Position numbers and translations under genes: made by a program
Assembly: GCA_029582165.1 (NCBI GenBank)
Contig: CM055876.1
Span: 32,681,317-32,745,316, forward strand
Source: Portulaca oleracea
Lineage: Eukaryota; Streptophyta; Magnoliopsida; Caryophyllales; Portulacaceae
Direction: 5' to 3'
DNA: 64,000 nucleotides
In this document: piece after piece, positions 13,059 through 24,504 of the stretch
Layout: each line of letters starts with the position of its first letter
Numbering within the stretch: the first letter of the stretch is position 1
Notes under the pieces: model-generated
What the model was told of the DNA's origin: nothing
Database searches by the model: none
What the model saw: only the letters and a program-made list of their open reading frames with translations

Positions 13059-13520
13059 TTTTTACAATAATTCAAATTTTAATAATTTTATTTTCATATA
13101 AAATAAAATAGGGAAATTGGATTCTAATAATACGGATTTTTGGACATATATGACTTAATAATACGAACTTTCGATTCAGTGATGAATAATACGAACTTTG
13201 ACCCCCTGTTGCCCCCAATAACACGCCACCGAGTTAAGATTAACTTGACTCACGGTGACGGCAATGGCGCACCGTTGTTTTGACTTTGCCACGTCATCCA
13301 CATTGAGTTAAAAAATAATATGAACTTTACCTTATGTTACTCTGAATAATACGAACTTTTTTCTCTCTCTACAAATCTCAGATCCTATTTTACTTCTTCG
13401 TATGCAACCTCCATTCTCTCTCTACCTTACTGTTCGTCCCCCTTCTCAAACAGTACACCTTCTATCTATTCATTCATCCTTTTTCTATGAACTCAGCTTC
13501 TTTGTTGTCAAGCTTCTTTG

Positions 13521-16500
13521 TGTAACAACCCACCCCAAAATCACGTTTAATTATATATAAAGCACAGTAGTTACGCAAATCGCGTTCTAATTTTTTTCTT
13601 CCGCGTTTACCGTTACTTATTTATTTATTATTTATTGTTATCGGTGTCGTGTCTTGTGCAGGAGATGGCCAAGATGCCGAATTATCGGTTTAAAAATTTC
13701 ACTTTACATGTTCATTCAATGAGTTAAAGTATTTCAGGTTATACGATTTAGGTTATAAAGTTATTTACACGTTAAGTTAAATTGCACCGGGTTTTACCGT
13801 CTACGCGGTTTTCTTAACCGAACGGGGTCTAATTATTCGACCTCGTAACATGTATATTTTATTGCCCAAACCTTAATTTATTTGTGGTATATTTATTTCA
13901 TTTAAAGTACAAGTAATATTGGTGTTTCATTTATTTGGATTTTCTACATCCAAGTGTTATTTTATTTTAACCCAATTATTACCAATTGATTTTATTTGGT
14001 ACAAAGTAATTATCATAAGTTTATTACATTACAATCATTGTATTTTAATTACAAATTCAGAATGGTTTTAAGTGTTTAGAGGGAGTATATTGATATTAGT
14101 AAAGGGAGGGGGTTTATTTCATTATAATTCATGCCAATTTCCCACCAAGCTCTTTCTCCTCTAATCTCCCTCTTGCTATCTGCTGGCGAGAACCACAGCA
14201 GCACAGCCATTCGCTGCTGACTGTTTTCGCACCGGCGAGGTGCCCAGCCGCCGTCCACGGTGGCCGCCACCACCCTTCCTCCCTTTTGTGTTTTCTCCAA
14301 TTTTTAACTCAAAGGTAACTTCTCAAAAACCCCAATTTCAATTTCTATGAACCCTAATCTGAAAATCTATGTTTCATACTTGTAATTCTCATAGATTCTA
14401 CCTCTTTTACTCTCTTTTATCTTGAATTCAAGTATATAATCGTATTGGTTAAGTTAGGGTTTGATTTTGGAATACATGCATGTGATTTTTGGAAGTGTTC
14501 TTGAGGTTTCTTGAGTATATTCATGGTGGATGATGTTTATATGTTTATGCATGTGGTTTTGAGGCCTTTGATGAATGGATTTTCATAGGTTATATTCTGG
14601 AAATATGATGGATTAAGGTTATATGGGATTTGGTTATGTTTTGATATGATTAGGAGTGAAAGACCAAGTTACAAACCGAATTTTCAGTAAACATAAGTCT
14701 CTGTTTATATTCTGAAATTTACAGCAGGACAAAAGTGAGATTTTTGCCCAGATTTCTACTCCATTTGATAGCCTAAAGTGTTAGCAAACCGTAGGCTTTG
14801 GAATTTCGAGTTTCCGACATGTATAGCCCGAGTTACGACCAAAACCGTAACCTCACGTTTTTATATACGATTTCTGAGTCAGTGTTTTGAGGGCTGATTT
14901 TCGGACCTTTGGAGACTTTATTGGTTTTAGTGATAAACATAAGAGTTTTAGGCCACATTGCAAGCTTTCCGGAAAGGTATGGTTCATAGTCATCGGATAT
15001 TGGGAGTGTGAGTTACGAGCCCGGGAAGCAGGGCTGTCCGGGATAAATTTCTGCCCAAGTTGGTTTGCGTAAATGTATGTCTTTTGGGCCTCCAATCAAC
15101 CCAATAAGGGGTTCTAAGCATAAATGGGTCATAGCTATAAGTTAGCATGTTGGAGTTATGTGTTTAAGGCTAAAAGTACTATATTGGAGTCTTAAGTGAG
15201 TCTTAAGGATGGCTTCCCAAAAGCTAATGAGTTTGTTAAAGTATTTTGTTTCCCCATCTTTCTATGGTATGATATTCAATGTCTTAAGCTAGCTAAGAGT
15301 TCTTTTAGCTTAGTAGCTTCCAAGTTTAAAGTCCATTCCATCTTTATTGCTTAAATCATTGATCCAAGCTTGTCTTATCGCATCCGAATATGTTGATCGC
15401 ACTCGCTTTACCGTTCAATTGCTATCATATTATCACGGCATGTTTAACTCCCTCATGCTTATCATAGCTTTCAAGTTCTAATTACCCCATTCATCATCGA
15501 TTCAAGCTTATTGTATTGGATTCAAGTCCTTTCAATTGAACCATATTCTACGTTATTATTCTCATGCTTTCCGACCCGGAAATTTCATAGGTTTTATATG
15601 CACTGCTTCTGTCCGGGCCATTTTTCGGGCCCTTCCTTTCATTTCTAGCCTTTGGGCCAGTTGACAAAGTTAAAGATCATGATTTTCCCTATTCCGAGAT
15701 GTACTCTTTTACTTCGTTTCGATTTTCCTAACTCAAGTTATGCTATAAACTTTATTGTGCTACAACCTGAAATTTTATTCCTAAAGTATTTTATTTATAA
15801 TTACCAAGTTTCCCAAACTCATGATTCTAATTCAGAACCTTATTCGGTTCTTCATTTTTTATGTATGCTTACATTGGTTGACAAAGTTTCCAAGGCCATC
15901 TCCAAGCCGAGCCGAGCCGCCAAAGTTTTAGCGTCTTAAGGTACGCAAATTGTCCAACTCTTGCTTCTATTAAGAGTCAAGTACAGTTTTATTGCATAGT
16001 TATATGTTCTAATGATTTTATTGTTTTATAAGTGGTCCCGACACCTATTCTACAGTAGCTAGAGTGAAGTCTAGCATTTTACAGGCTCCTACCGGAGTAA
16101 TCTTGACCTGGCCAGTGTCGACTGCCTAGCAGTCACCCATCCAAACTCGAGGTCGGTTTGGGCGTACGTGCGTGAGGTGCTTCGGCATCGATCTAAAAGG
16201 GATACCACGTCTTATAGTATGAAAATTTTTCAATGTTAAGCACAACATATGCGTAGAAACTTTATAGCTTAAAGTATTCCATGGTTTAGCATTCTTATGT
16301 CCCCTTCCCGTTTTCAAAATGAATTTAAATGACGGCACTAAAAACCGCTTTGAACGGTTTGGCGTGTTGAGGTTTACGCATCGAGTGTTTCCCCACTCAC
16401 TTTGCGAATGTATTTCAATGTTTTGTTTTAGGCGGTCCGAGCTCCCAGGATAAAGACGAGGTTAAGCAGGAGCAAGTTGTCTGTACAGGGTAGTTCTCTA

Positions 16501-16803
16501 AAGGCGATCGAAGATCGGTATTCAAGGTTACTCAAGAGCATTAAAGGTCACTTGGTTGTGAAAGGTCTATACGATATGTTTAATTAAAGGTTGTATAATG
16601 TATTTGTACCTTAAGTTTAGCAGTTGTGTTGTATGGAGTTAAGTACAGTTTATGGTGGATTGTTATATTGTGGTTTGTGTATGTGCCTTGTCCCGAGTGG
16701 GGACGGCGGTAATGCCTCGACCTAAGGTGTTCCGCTGCGCTAATCACAGGTTTGGGATTCTAAAGTATAGTCTTAATCTTGTGACTAAGGTTGGGGCGTT
16801 ACA
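13521..16803 (+). mobile_element. Solo LTR 1, 3283 bp, inside the Pack-MULE
   Basis: It starts TGTAACAACCC and ends GGGGCGTTACA, so it has the TG...CA ends of an LTR and a short inverted terminal match. A perfect 5-bp target duplication CTTTG lies on both sides (13516-13520 and 16804-16808). I see no second copy of the terminal sequence inside, no primer-binding site and no gag-pol, so a solo LTR is the simplest reading. The great length suggests a Ty3/Gypsy family with long LTRs; the lineage is not certain. The insertion splits the captured GRF 5' UTR just upstream of its ATG. Confidence 0.8.
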
Positions 16804-16808
16804 CTTTG

Positions 16809-17002
16809 TTGGTGGGTTGTGGAAATGGATTTTAGGTTGGATTTGGTGGGCATGGAAAGTTTGGTTGTGGGTCAAAATGAGTCTTCTTCAGAGTTTCTTT
16901 CTCAGTCTTCTGAGCAGCAGCAAGTGTTGGAAGGTACGCCGAAGTTGAGTGGATCTGGGTCTATCAAGCGAGAGAGATCCGACCCGTCTGAAGATGAAAC
17001 AC
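16809..17002 (+). pseudogene. Captured 5' fragment of a growth-regulating factor (GRF) gene
   Basis: From the ATG at 16825 the frame reads MDFRLDLVGMESLVVG and later GSGSIKRERSDPSEDE. This resembles the N-terminus of GRF transcription factors (MDFGVVGL..., GSGFLKQERS...). The preceding bases, continued across solo LTR 1 to about 13440, look like the GRF 5' UTR. Neither the QLQ nor the WRC domain is present, so only the first exon was captured. Similarity stops near 17000, where the antisense BRO1 piece begins. Confidence 0.6.
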
Positions 17003-17187
17003 ATTCCTGCCTGAGCCAGCATCAACCTCTCCAACATCCCAGCACACTCCACCGACAAATCGACCATCGCCGAGCCACCTTCGGCCGCCTTGACGCCACA
17101 TTATCCCTCAAACACACAAAAACCCCGCCGCCGTTGCAAAATTATGCACCGCCTGCTTCCTCCCATCCACCGTCGATCGATTAAACG
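16825..17187 (+). CDS. Chimeric ORF: GRF N-terminus fused to antisense BRO1 sequence
   Basis: An uninterrupted ~120-codon frame starts at the GRF ATG. It passes the capture junction near 17000 and continues on the antisense strand of the BRO1 fragment, giving a His- and Pro-rich tail ending SHPPSID. Pack-MULEs often make such fusion ORFs and some are transcribed. Nothing in the sequence shows expression, and solo LTR 1 now separates the ORF from its original upstream sequence. It could equally be a chance frame. Confidence 0.25.
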
Positions 17188-17425
17188 ACAAACCAATCTG
17201 ACTATACACTGCGCCCAAATTGAACAACACAGCAGCCTTCTCGAGGTGAATGTTGGTCTGCGAAGACTTGTGCTTCTGCTTGAATGCGTCGAACCAGGTG
17301 AATTGAACCGAGTTGATGTGGTCTTTGTCGGATGAGATTGGGAATCGAGTTTCCATGAGGCAGAGGCACTTGAAGTACTTGATTAGAAGGTCGCGCCTTG
17401 CCGGCGGTGAATCGGTTTTCTGGGT
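17000..17425 (-). pseudogene. Captured fragment of a BRO1/ALIX-domain gene
   Basis: On the minus strand, RRDLLIKYFKCLCLMETRFP is followed by NIHLEKAAVLFNLGAVYSQI and VDGRKQAVHNFATAAGF, a clear match to the core of plant BRO1-domain proteins (ESCRT-associated). The frame then shifts near 17110. The next part, SAMVDLSVECAGMLERLMLA, ends at the junction with the GRF piece near 17000. With a frame shift, no start and no C-terminus this is a relic. The real donor gene is not in this window. Confidence 0.88.
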
Positions 17426-17525
17426 TTGATTCCGATGGAGGAGGAGAGAGAGGGGGAGGATGGAAGAAGATGAAGAAGTAAAAATGGGATCTGAGATTTT
17501 TAGAGAGAAAAAAAGTTCGTATTAT

Positions 17526-18960
17526 TGACAGAGCCGCAAGCGCACGGTGTACGTAGTAGCACGTCAAGGTCGATCCCACAGGGACTCAATTAGCAGCTCA
17601 ATAAACTAATCTCTATCTCGATTGCTAAGCTAATCAGGTTTTGGTTTTGGAAGACTTTAAAAAATAATTAAAACTAATAAAGCAGGAAAAAGAAAATCAA
17701 TCAAAAATTATATCAAGAGAGAAAGACTTCTAGGGAGATGCTAACCTAACAACAAGTTCGATTACTAAAACCTAGCTTGCACAATCATACATTCAAGAAT
17801 GAATCAAGAATCGATAACCTCTTAATTCTATCGCCCTTTCGATGCTAAATAGAATTATTCTAAACAACCTAATCAACAACTTTTGTCTGCCTTTTAGGTT
17901 AAATAGAATTGAAGGTCTTAAAAGTCAGGTTATCTAATGATTCCCTAGTTTACTACTCCTTTTTCAACTTTCATAAGCCTAGGTAGATAGGTTGGTAGTC
18001 AGATTACCCTAATTCACCTTTCAGTACTTCTCAGGTTAATCTCAAACTTACAAATATTCAAGGCCTTAAGAATACTCATAAACATGGAAAACACAACCTT
18101 CTATTGATTCTAATCAAGAATTCATGCACAAACTAATAACAAACAATCAAACTACATTGTTTCGGGTTACAAAACCCTAGAATTCAAGAAATCTACTCGC
18201 TCATATTCAATGAAAACACAAAACACGTTCCAAACATCATAATCGAATCTCAAAACTAAGAAGGAAATCAAAAAGAAAGAATAGAATTGCGAAGAATACA
18301 ACCCGTCGAGCCTTTCGATCCCGGGGTAGAACCTTCTCCGCGAACGTCGCTCCTTTCCTTTGCTAATCTTGATCTTGGTTTCTCTTGAATCGATTCAATC
18401 TTGAATGTTGATGGTGGGGAAGAGGAGTAGAATGGAAGTATTAGGGCTTTCTTTTCTCTCCTTAACGGCCAAAGAACGAAGGAAAACTGATAGATAATGA
18501 ATTAATCTCGAAAAACCGTCGCTTCCTCCTTTTTCTACTTGCGAAATAACTGCATAGGCCGTCCGCATAAATTCGCATCTGCATCAGTACACCACGGCCG
18601 CCCGAGGTTGCCATCGCCCGCTTTCTTCTTTCCTTCGCCAAATGAGTGGGCAAGTCCGCCACGGACCGTGGCCACCACCACGAGCCGCCAAGGTTGCTTT
18701 GCCGGCTATTCCTTGCTCCTTTCCGTCCCAAATTTGTACCACGGTTTGGGTTTGACATGTAGAGGTCCGTGGTATATTCACTCTTGCCTGAAGTTGAGAG
18801 AAAGTTGGTGTTTTGGCCTCAAAACCTACAAATTCACATCAAAAACAACAACACCAAGTGTAGTAGGGAAATTGGAATAAAAATCAAGGTTCACACACAA
18901 AATTATCCCTAATTCACTATTGAAAACCCCCAAAAACATAGTCATGAAACGCAGTTATCA
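17526..18960 (-). mobile_element. Solo LTR 2, 1435 bp, inside the right arm of the Pack-MULE
   Basis: Read on the minus strand it starts TGATAACTGCGTTTCATGAC and ends GCGGCTCTGTCA, giving TG...CA ends. A perfect 5-bp target duplication ATTAT flanks it (17521-17525 and 18961-18965). It interrupts the Pack-MULE right TIR exactly within a TTCGTATTATTCAGAG stretch that is continuous in the left TIR, which confirms the borders. No internal coding sequence or second LTR is seen. The style of the ends resembles Ty3/Gypsy LTRs, lineage uncertain. Confidence 0.85.
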
Positions 18961-19533
18961 ATTATTCAGAGCAACATCGGTAAAAGTTCGTATTATTTTT
19001 TTAAGTCAACGTGGATGACATGGCAAAGTCAAAACAATAAGGCGCATGCCTCCGCCGCCACGTCAGACCACCGCCGAGTCAAGTTAATCTTAACTCGGTG
19101 GCGTGTTATTGGTGGCAACAGGGGGTCAAAGTTCGTATTATTCATCACTGATCGAAAATTCGTATTATTAAGTCTTATATGACCAAAAGTTCGTATTATT
19201 AAAATTCAATTTCCCAATAAAATAATAAAATTTTATAGATACAAATAATAGAGGAAAACCATATTATTAAATAAAGAAAAATTAAAAACTAGGTTCATTT
19301 GATGGATACTCCCACTACTATTCCACTTTGATGTGGGAAACATTCAATTTATAAGGGTGTGCATGGTGATCACTCACCATTACTGTCACTATTTCTTCCA
19401 CTTTGGTGAGGATGCTTGTATCCATTATGTGGCTGACAACGTGTAATTTATTGGGTACATTCGAAACACATGTTCTAGATAGTATAATTGTTCACCCACA
19501 TATATTAAATTATTTACAATAGATATTAAATTA

Positions 19534-20058
19534 GGATAATTGGATTTTATTAATCCCTACTTTCACCAATTGGACAATGGTAGACCGTACTTTCACTTTG
19601 TATTCTGGTGGTAAAAAAAAAAAAATGGATTGTAGTGGTACCAAATCCACCTCCATATTCTTCTTATTTTTTTCATTCCTACACTATATTGTTTTTGTTT
19701 TTTCGTTCCTGCCCCTAGAAAGTTAATGAATTGTAGTTTCTAAAACATTTTTTAAATTATTTTTTTGAGACTCCGAATAATTATTATGATTTTTTAAAAA
19801 TAATAAAAGTAAAAAAATTGTAAAAAATAGTAAAAAAATGAAAAAAAAATTTGGGAGAAACGTTGTAAATCCATTAAAAAGCATTGTAAAGTGTTATACT
19901 AAGTTTTGAATCAAATGCAACACAAAATCTATGATTCTCTCGAAAATATCCCACTACAATCCAATTTTATTTTTTTTGGACCACCAGAATATAAAATGAA
20001 AGTACGGTCCACCATTATCCAATTGGTGAAAGTAGGGATTATTAGAATCTAATTTTCC
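19534..20058. mobile_element. MULE-type MITE family 2, copy 1 (525 bp)
   Basis: The ends form an inverted repeat of about 75 bp (GGATAATTGGATT...TCCCTACTTTCACC). A perfect 9-bp target duplication ATTAAATTA lies at 19525-19533 and 20059-20067. The interior has no ORF. A second copy, in inverted orientation, is at 55873-56398. Confidence 0.92.
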
Positions 20059-20067
20059 ATTAAATTA

Positions 20068-21713
20068 TTCATTCTTATTCTAATAATTATTTACTTGTAA
20101 ATATTTAACGCACATGCTCCAAAGGCATGGAATATATATCGCGACCAACGCCCTAATTATCTTAACAAAATCTGGGGGTCACTTTGGTGATCGAGTGTTA
20201 ATCCCACCCTGATATACTCCTAACCCGGGTGACAGACCAAACAGATTGCGACTAGTCTTACCATATTAGCAGAATTTGCCTCGTGGGCAGCCAATTGATT
20301 GGGACGTCCCCACTTTACAGTGATTTCCAAAATTAAATAATATTAAATTTATTTTCTTTATCTGTTTTCCTAGAGTGGGACTAAAATTAAATATATTATG
20401 GGGTCAGTAATAAAACCCCAAAATCAGAATTGTTCCAGTCTGCAAGTGTGGTGATTGCATCACCCACCTCAAGGCAGCTTCCCTTTTGTTTTTTTCCTAC
20501 AAGGGGGCCCACTTTCATGATGAGGGTCAAAACTGTCATTTCAGTTTCCCCTCTTGAGAAACTCTATATATACCCCCATAGATTAGGCCTATATGGTCTG
20601 TTTGTGTTTGATTTTGCATTGTGCACATGGAATGGTATAGACTAGAGAGAGAATGAAGAGAGAGAAAGGGTGAGAGTTAAGGTTGTCTTGAGTTGGCCCA
20701 ACACATACAACTAAAATGCCCCAATTGAGTTTGTCCTTGAAAAAGTAATCTAATGTAATGTACTCAACCATGACTCTTGTTACCTTTACTAAAGGTTACC
20801 TCTTACCTTGTTCAAATTTAAATCTCAAGAAAGACAAAATTTTGTTCTTTATAAAGAATTCTTGCGTATTTAGCGAATAAATAAATATGTGTTAGAAAAT
20901 TTAGAATAGATGAGTCTATGTTTCTATGTTTTGACATCACTACTTTTCAAGTTTGTCAAGATTTGTTGGGTTATTCTACGGTAAAAGCCCATTAAAATAA
21001 ATGAATTTATGTTTTGACATCACAACTTTTTGAGTTCATCTAGATTTGTTGGGTTGTCCTACAATAAAAATCCACTTACCCCGAAATGAAATGATGGTAC
21101 AACCAACCAAAAAATAAAAATAATAATAAAAAATAAATACCAATATGAAATGAATGTGTGATGTTGAAATTTGTGATGAAGAGAGCCCACATAAGATAAG
21201 AAAAATAAAAGAACAAGAATAGCAAGTAATGATGAACAATATGAGGGAGGGCAATGTCATTTTCAAAAGAGTGGGCTATTTTGATTGTGGGAATTGAATT
21301 GAATTCTTTTTCTTTCAAGAATTTTGGTGGTGTTGTCCCACAACAAGGACAAGCTTAACAACTATTGGTATTTTTGACAATAAATAAGTAATGTTGAAAT
21401 GTACAAGTACTACCACTAGCCCCTTCCATTGTTTTCATTATTTTAATAAATTTATGGGCAAATAATAGACAAGTCATTTTCAAGATGATAGACAAGGTTT
21501 GATAATCTTCACACTCTTTTTCAATCATCTAACCCCTTTGTGTTTTGATTGATTGGTGAAACCCCCACTTTATACAATAATGGAAACTTGTTTCTTAATC
21601 CATTTTATGACCTTTCCCATTACTTAGAGTTTTGTATTATGTGTATACTTTATTAGGTATGATGTAGTATCTAGTAACTCTTCTATATCATTAAAATTAT
21701 CAATAAAATTATT
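20068..21713. other. Intergenic region with a promoter-like TATA site and an ~80-bp tandem duplication
   Basis: CTCTATATATACCCCC at 20562-20577 is a good plant TATA box, followed about 30 bp on by a plausible start site, but no coding frame follows. It could drive a non-coding RNA or be a promoter relic. At about 20912-21075 a unit containing ATGTTTTGACATCAC and TTGTTGGGTT is present twice in tandem. Nothing else is recognisable. Confidence 0.4.
20563..20572 (+). promoter_or_regulatory. Orphan TATA box
   Basis: CTATATATAC has a GC-containing context on both sides and stands out from the AT-rich background. No gene can be assigned to it. Confidence 0.3.
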
Positions 21714-22125
21714 GAAAATTCTACCATAGTTGAATTTATTTTCAACTATGGTAGTTGAAAATTTTATACCATTCATTTGTTAAATATAAATCATATTTTT
21801 TACAAAGATTTATATCCTCCTAAACATGGTTAATTATTGTATCAAGTTACTTTGATCAACTTATATTGATTTTGAATTTTTATGACAAAATTAATAGTCT
21901 TTTCACTTTTCAACTATGATAGTTGGAAAAAAAAAAGTCAACTATGGTTGAATTTCCTTTGAAATATTCAATTTTGTAAAAAATTATAAGTTAACATATA
22001 GATTTACTTACAGTAACAAGTCCTATAATGAATGTATATATTAATTTTAATTTTTTATGGCAAAATTAAGGACAATTATACATTTCAACTACCATAGTTG
22101 AAAATAAATTCAACTATGGTAGAAT
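21714..22125. mobile_element. Foldback element with terminal and internal CAACTATGGTAG palindromes
   Basis: The first ~45 bp (CTACCATAGTTGAATTTATT...) recur inverted at 22085-22122. Each end is itself palindromic because TCAACTATGGTAGTTGA folds back. A related copy of the motif lies in the middle (21907-21950). No clear target duplication was found, so the superfamily is open. Confidence 0.65.
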
Positions 22126-24380
22126 CTCCCTAAAATTATACAAATGAAATGTGTGTGACTTGTATCTAAATTTTAAAAGTTGGATCATGTATTATCATAT
22201 CATAATGGCAACTATTTTCATAATTATTCATTTATTAAGTGTCCCATTATATTTCAGGCATGCTCAACATCTAAAATTAATGTCTACAATTTGAATAGTT
22301 GAAAAAAAATATTTTATTCAACTTAACTTGTAACGAAATAAAGTAAATATATCATTAAACCTCACTGATTTTTTTCTCCCATCAAATAGTAGGCAACAAA
22401 TAAGTTCTAAATCTCAGTTCATTACATGGTGAGGTAAGACTATTACATCTAACCCCACCATACCTCACCATGTGTGATTTTTACAAGATTGATTTTGGCT
22501 TTATGTAATATGTGAAATTATTCACCGAGAGTTTACAAACAAAATTAAACAACAGCAGGGTTACACAAGGTGGACCATGGTCCCAGACCATGGAGCACCA
22601 TGGTGCATGCTTATTGCTTAATTTCCATGTTTGTTAATTTCCGATAGGCCATGTGCTTTATAGTTGGGCTGGGAGCACACAGTACGGTGATCCCAGTCCC
22701 AATATCTAACTTCTAGCAGGGTTAAATAGCATTTTTATTTTAATAAAAAGGATAAGGATTAATAATTATGAGTCCTGACACTTTTTTATTTATCATTACT
22801 GAACTTTGGAAGAAAAATGAAAATAAAAACAACAATAATCCCATTATTGTCATTAAAGTAATACAGTGTTGTTTGAAAGAGAAACCTTTCTCTTGAATAG
22901 TTTTTAATTCTAATCTCACCACATGCACTTTCATGCTTTTCTTCTCCCCACTTCCACACAGGTTTTCATGCAGTTTCCAAGGGATTGGATAGCAGTAAGC
23001 AAGACATGCTTTTGAGACTTACATATCAACCTATTATCAAAGGTTAAGATGATTCACACTGTATAACATATGCTTTAATCAAAGTTGGACTTGTAGTTTG
23101 AGCAACCAATGTGTAATTTAACAATAACAAACGTGTACAAGCATCCATCCATCCATCCATCCATCCATCCATCATCAACCTGAAAGTGGTGGAGGATCAG
23201 GAAACAATGTCCTCAAAAACAGCGCCACACTTTGTTTTCTTTTCAATCAACAAAGGGATAATCTACTTTTAAATCAACAAAGGGATAATTAATCCCCCAA
23301 GAAAAAGGAAAGAGAGACTGGTGCATGAAGATGACAGCAGAAACTGACCTTATCCCACTTGAATGTTGTTGCTTGTCCTCATAATGCTCAGCAAGAAGCC
23401 GCACCTAAACCTCTTTCTCTTTTTCTTTTTTTTTCCCCAGCAACTAAGGATTGGATTACCATTCCATGATCCAATGTCTTGGGATCTGTTCTGTGCCCAA
23501 CTCCACTCAACACAAAACCTTGTTTCAAGAAAAACCCTAAAAAATGGGAAAATAAAGTAGTACAATGTGGGAGGAGCTTTTCACAATTGCCCAAGATATC
23601 CATTGTTGTAGGTTGACTGACAACTGAAGTTGACAACACTCTTAACTTTTCTCATTCCTGTTCTGGATGTAGCAGTCCAAACTTGAAGTTTGTCTTTCTA
23701 ATTGTAAAGATAAGACGGCCTGCATCTGAATCTCACTTCGAATTCATGTCGGGCAATGCTCGTAGTAAGTAGGGGAATGATGCCAGGCATTTACTTGAGA
23801 GAGTAGACCAGAAAACAAACCAGAATATATGGTTATATGGCTCCTTCGTTGAACTCGACCAAAGTAACAGAAGAGGTTGAATGTTTTCCTGTTTAATTAA
23901 GGATTTTGTCTGTGGCTATAAACTAAACAAGTGGTTAAATAATCACATATCGAATGGGACAGAGGGCTAAATGTCATTGGAATCATCTGTGTTTGTTAAG
24001 GTGCAAAGGTGAAGCCAAGCTGATGACTCTTGAGTCTTGACCCTGCAGAAATGAGAACTAGCAATTGTTCCAACTTTTCAGTTAAAACATCATAGGAGCT
24101 GGTTTATTCAGGAAGGGCGTTTCAATATAGTTCGGGGAATAAAACCAGTGTCATCCGATCGTGGCAGCAGAAAGTGAAACTACCCGGTTTGCAGCTTGGT
24201 ATCGCCTCGTCCATACAGTAAAATTGGACTTTGCCACACATTTTCCCATAGGTTACTGCAAACGCTTAGCAAGTGCAATCAAGTAATGCCTAACTCGTCC
24301 TGTTGTCCGCTTTCTAGGCAGCAGAAAAAGTCGTCCTTGAACAAGTTATCGGCTTGGAACTAATTAGATAAAGAAAGTAC
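22126..24380. other. Unresolved stretch with a (CATC)n microsatellite
   Basis: A (CATC)n run lies at 23142-23173. CCATGG occurs three times within 22572-22606 in a local GACCATGG repeat. Later exons of the possible minus-strand gene that starts at 28286 could lie here, but none is convincing. Confidence 0.3.
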
Positions 24381-24504
24381 CTCATTTACAGAAGTAGATG
24401 AGCCAATCAATCTGGCGCCAACCTGGGTATGAGACATTACATTGAATGATTGAACTAATTCGTTCCTAACAAATGACAACAACTCAGGAGTGCAATTGCA
24501 GTAG
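24381..24504 (-). CDS. Possible internal exon of an unrecognised minus-strand gene
   Basis: On the minus strand a pyrimidine-rich TCTTGTACAAG acceptor is followed by 124 nt open in one frame (YCNCTPELLSFVRNELVQSF, then ...VGARLIGSSTSVNE), and a GAG|GTACTT donor. The exon starts one base into a codon, which fits the phase left by the possible first exon at 28286-28207. I do not recognise the protein. Splicing is inferred only. Confidence 0.35.

Larger units (their letters stand above)
13111..19215. mobile_element. Pack-MULE (non-autonomous Mutator-like element) with captured gene fragments and two nested solo LTRs
   Basis: Long terminal inverted repeats of about 290 bp run from 13111 to about 13400, and from about 17480 to 19215 on the right, where an LTR interrupts them. 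Both ends start GGGAAATTG. They carry repeated AATACGAACTTT (AAAGTTCGTATT) motifs and the block CACCGAGTTAAG. A perfect 9-bp target duplication AATAAAATA flanks the element (13102-13110 and 19216-19224), which fits the Mutator superfamily although the site is AT-rich. Removing the two solo LTRs and one duplication each leaves about 1377 bp, the usual Pack-MULE size. The cargo is a GRF 5' fragment and an oppositely oriented BRO1-domain fragment. No transposase is present. Confidence 0.9.

Noticed and set aside
13521..16803. Full-length retrotransposon with two LTRs
   Set aside because: No internal repeat of the terminal sequence, no primer-binding site and no gag-pol were seen.
22572..22606. 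MIRNA-like hairpin from repeated CCATGG
   Set aside because: The palindromes are too short and are partly direct repeats; no long stem forms.
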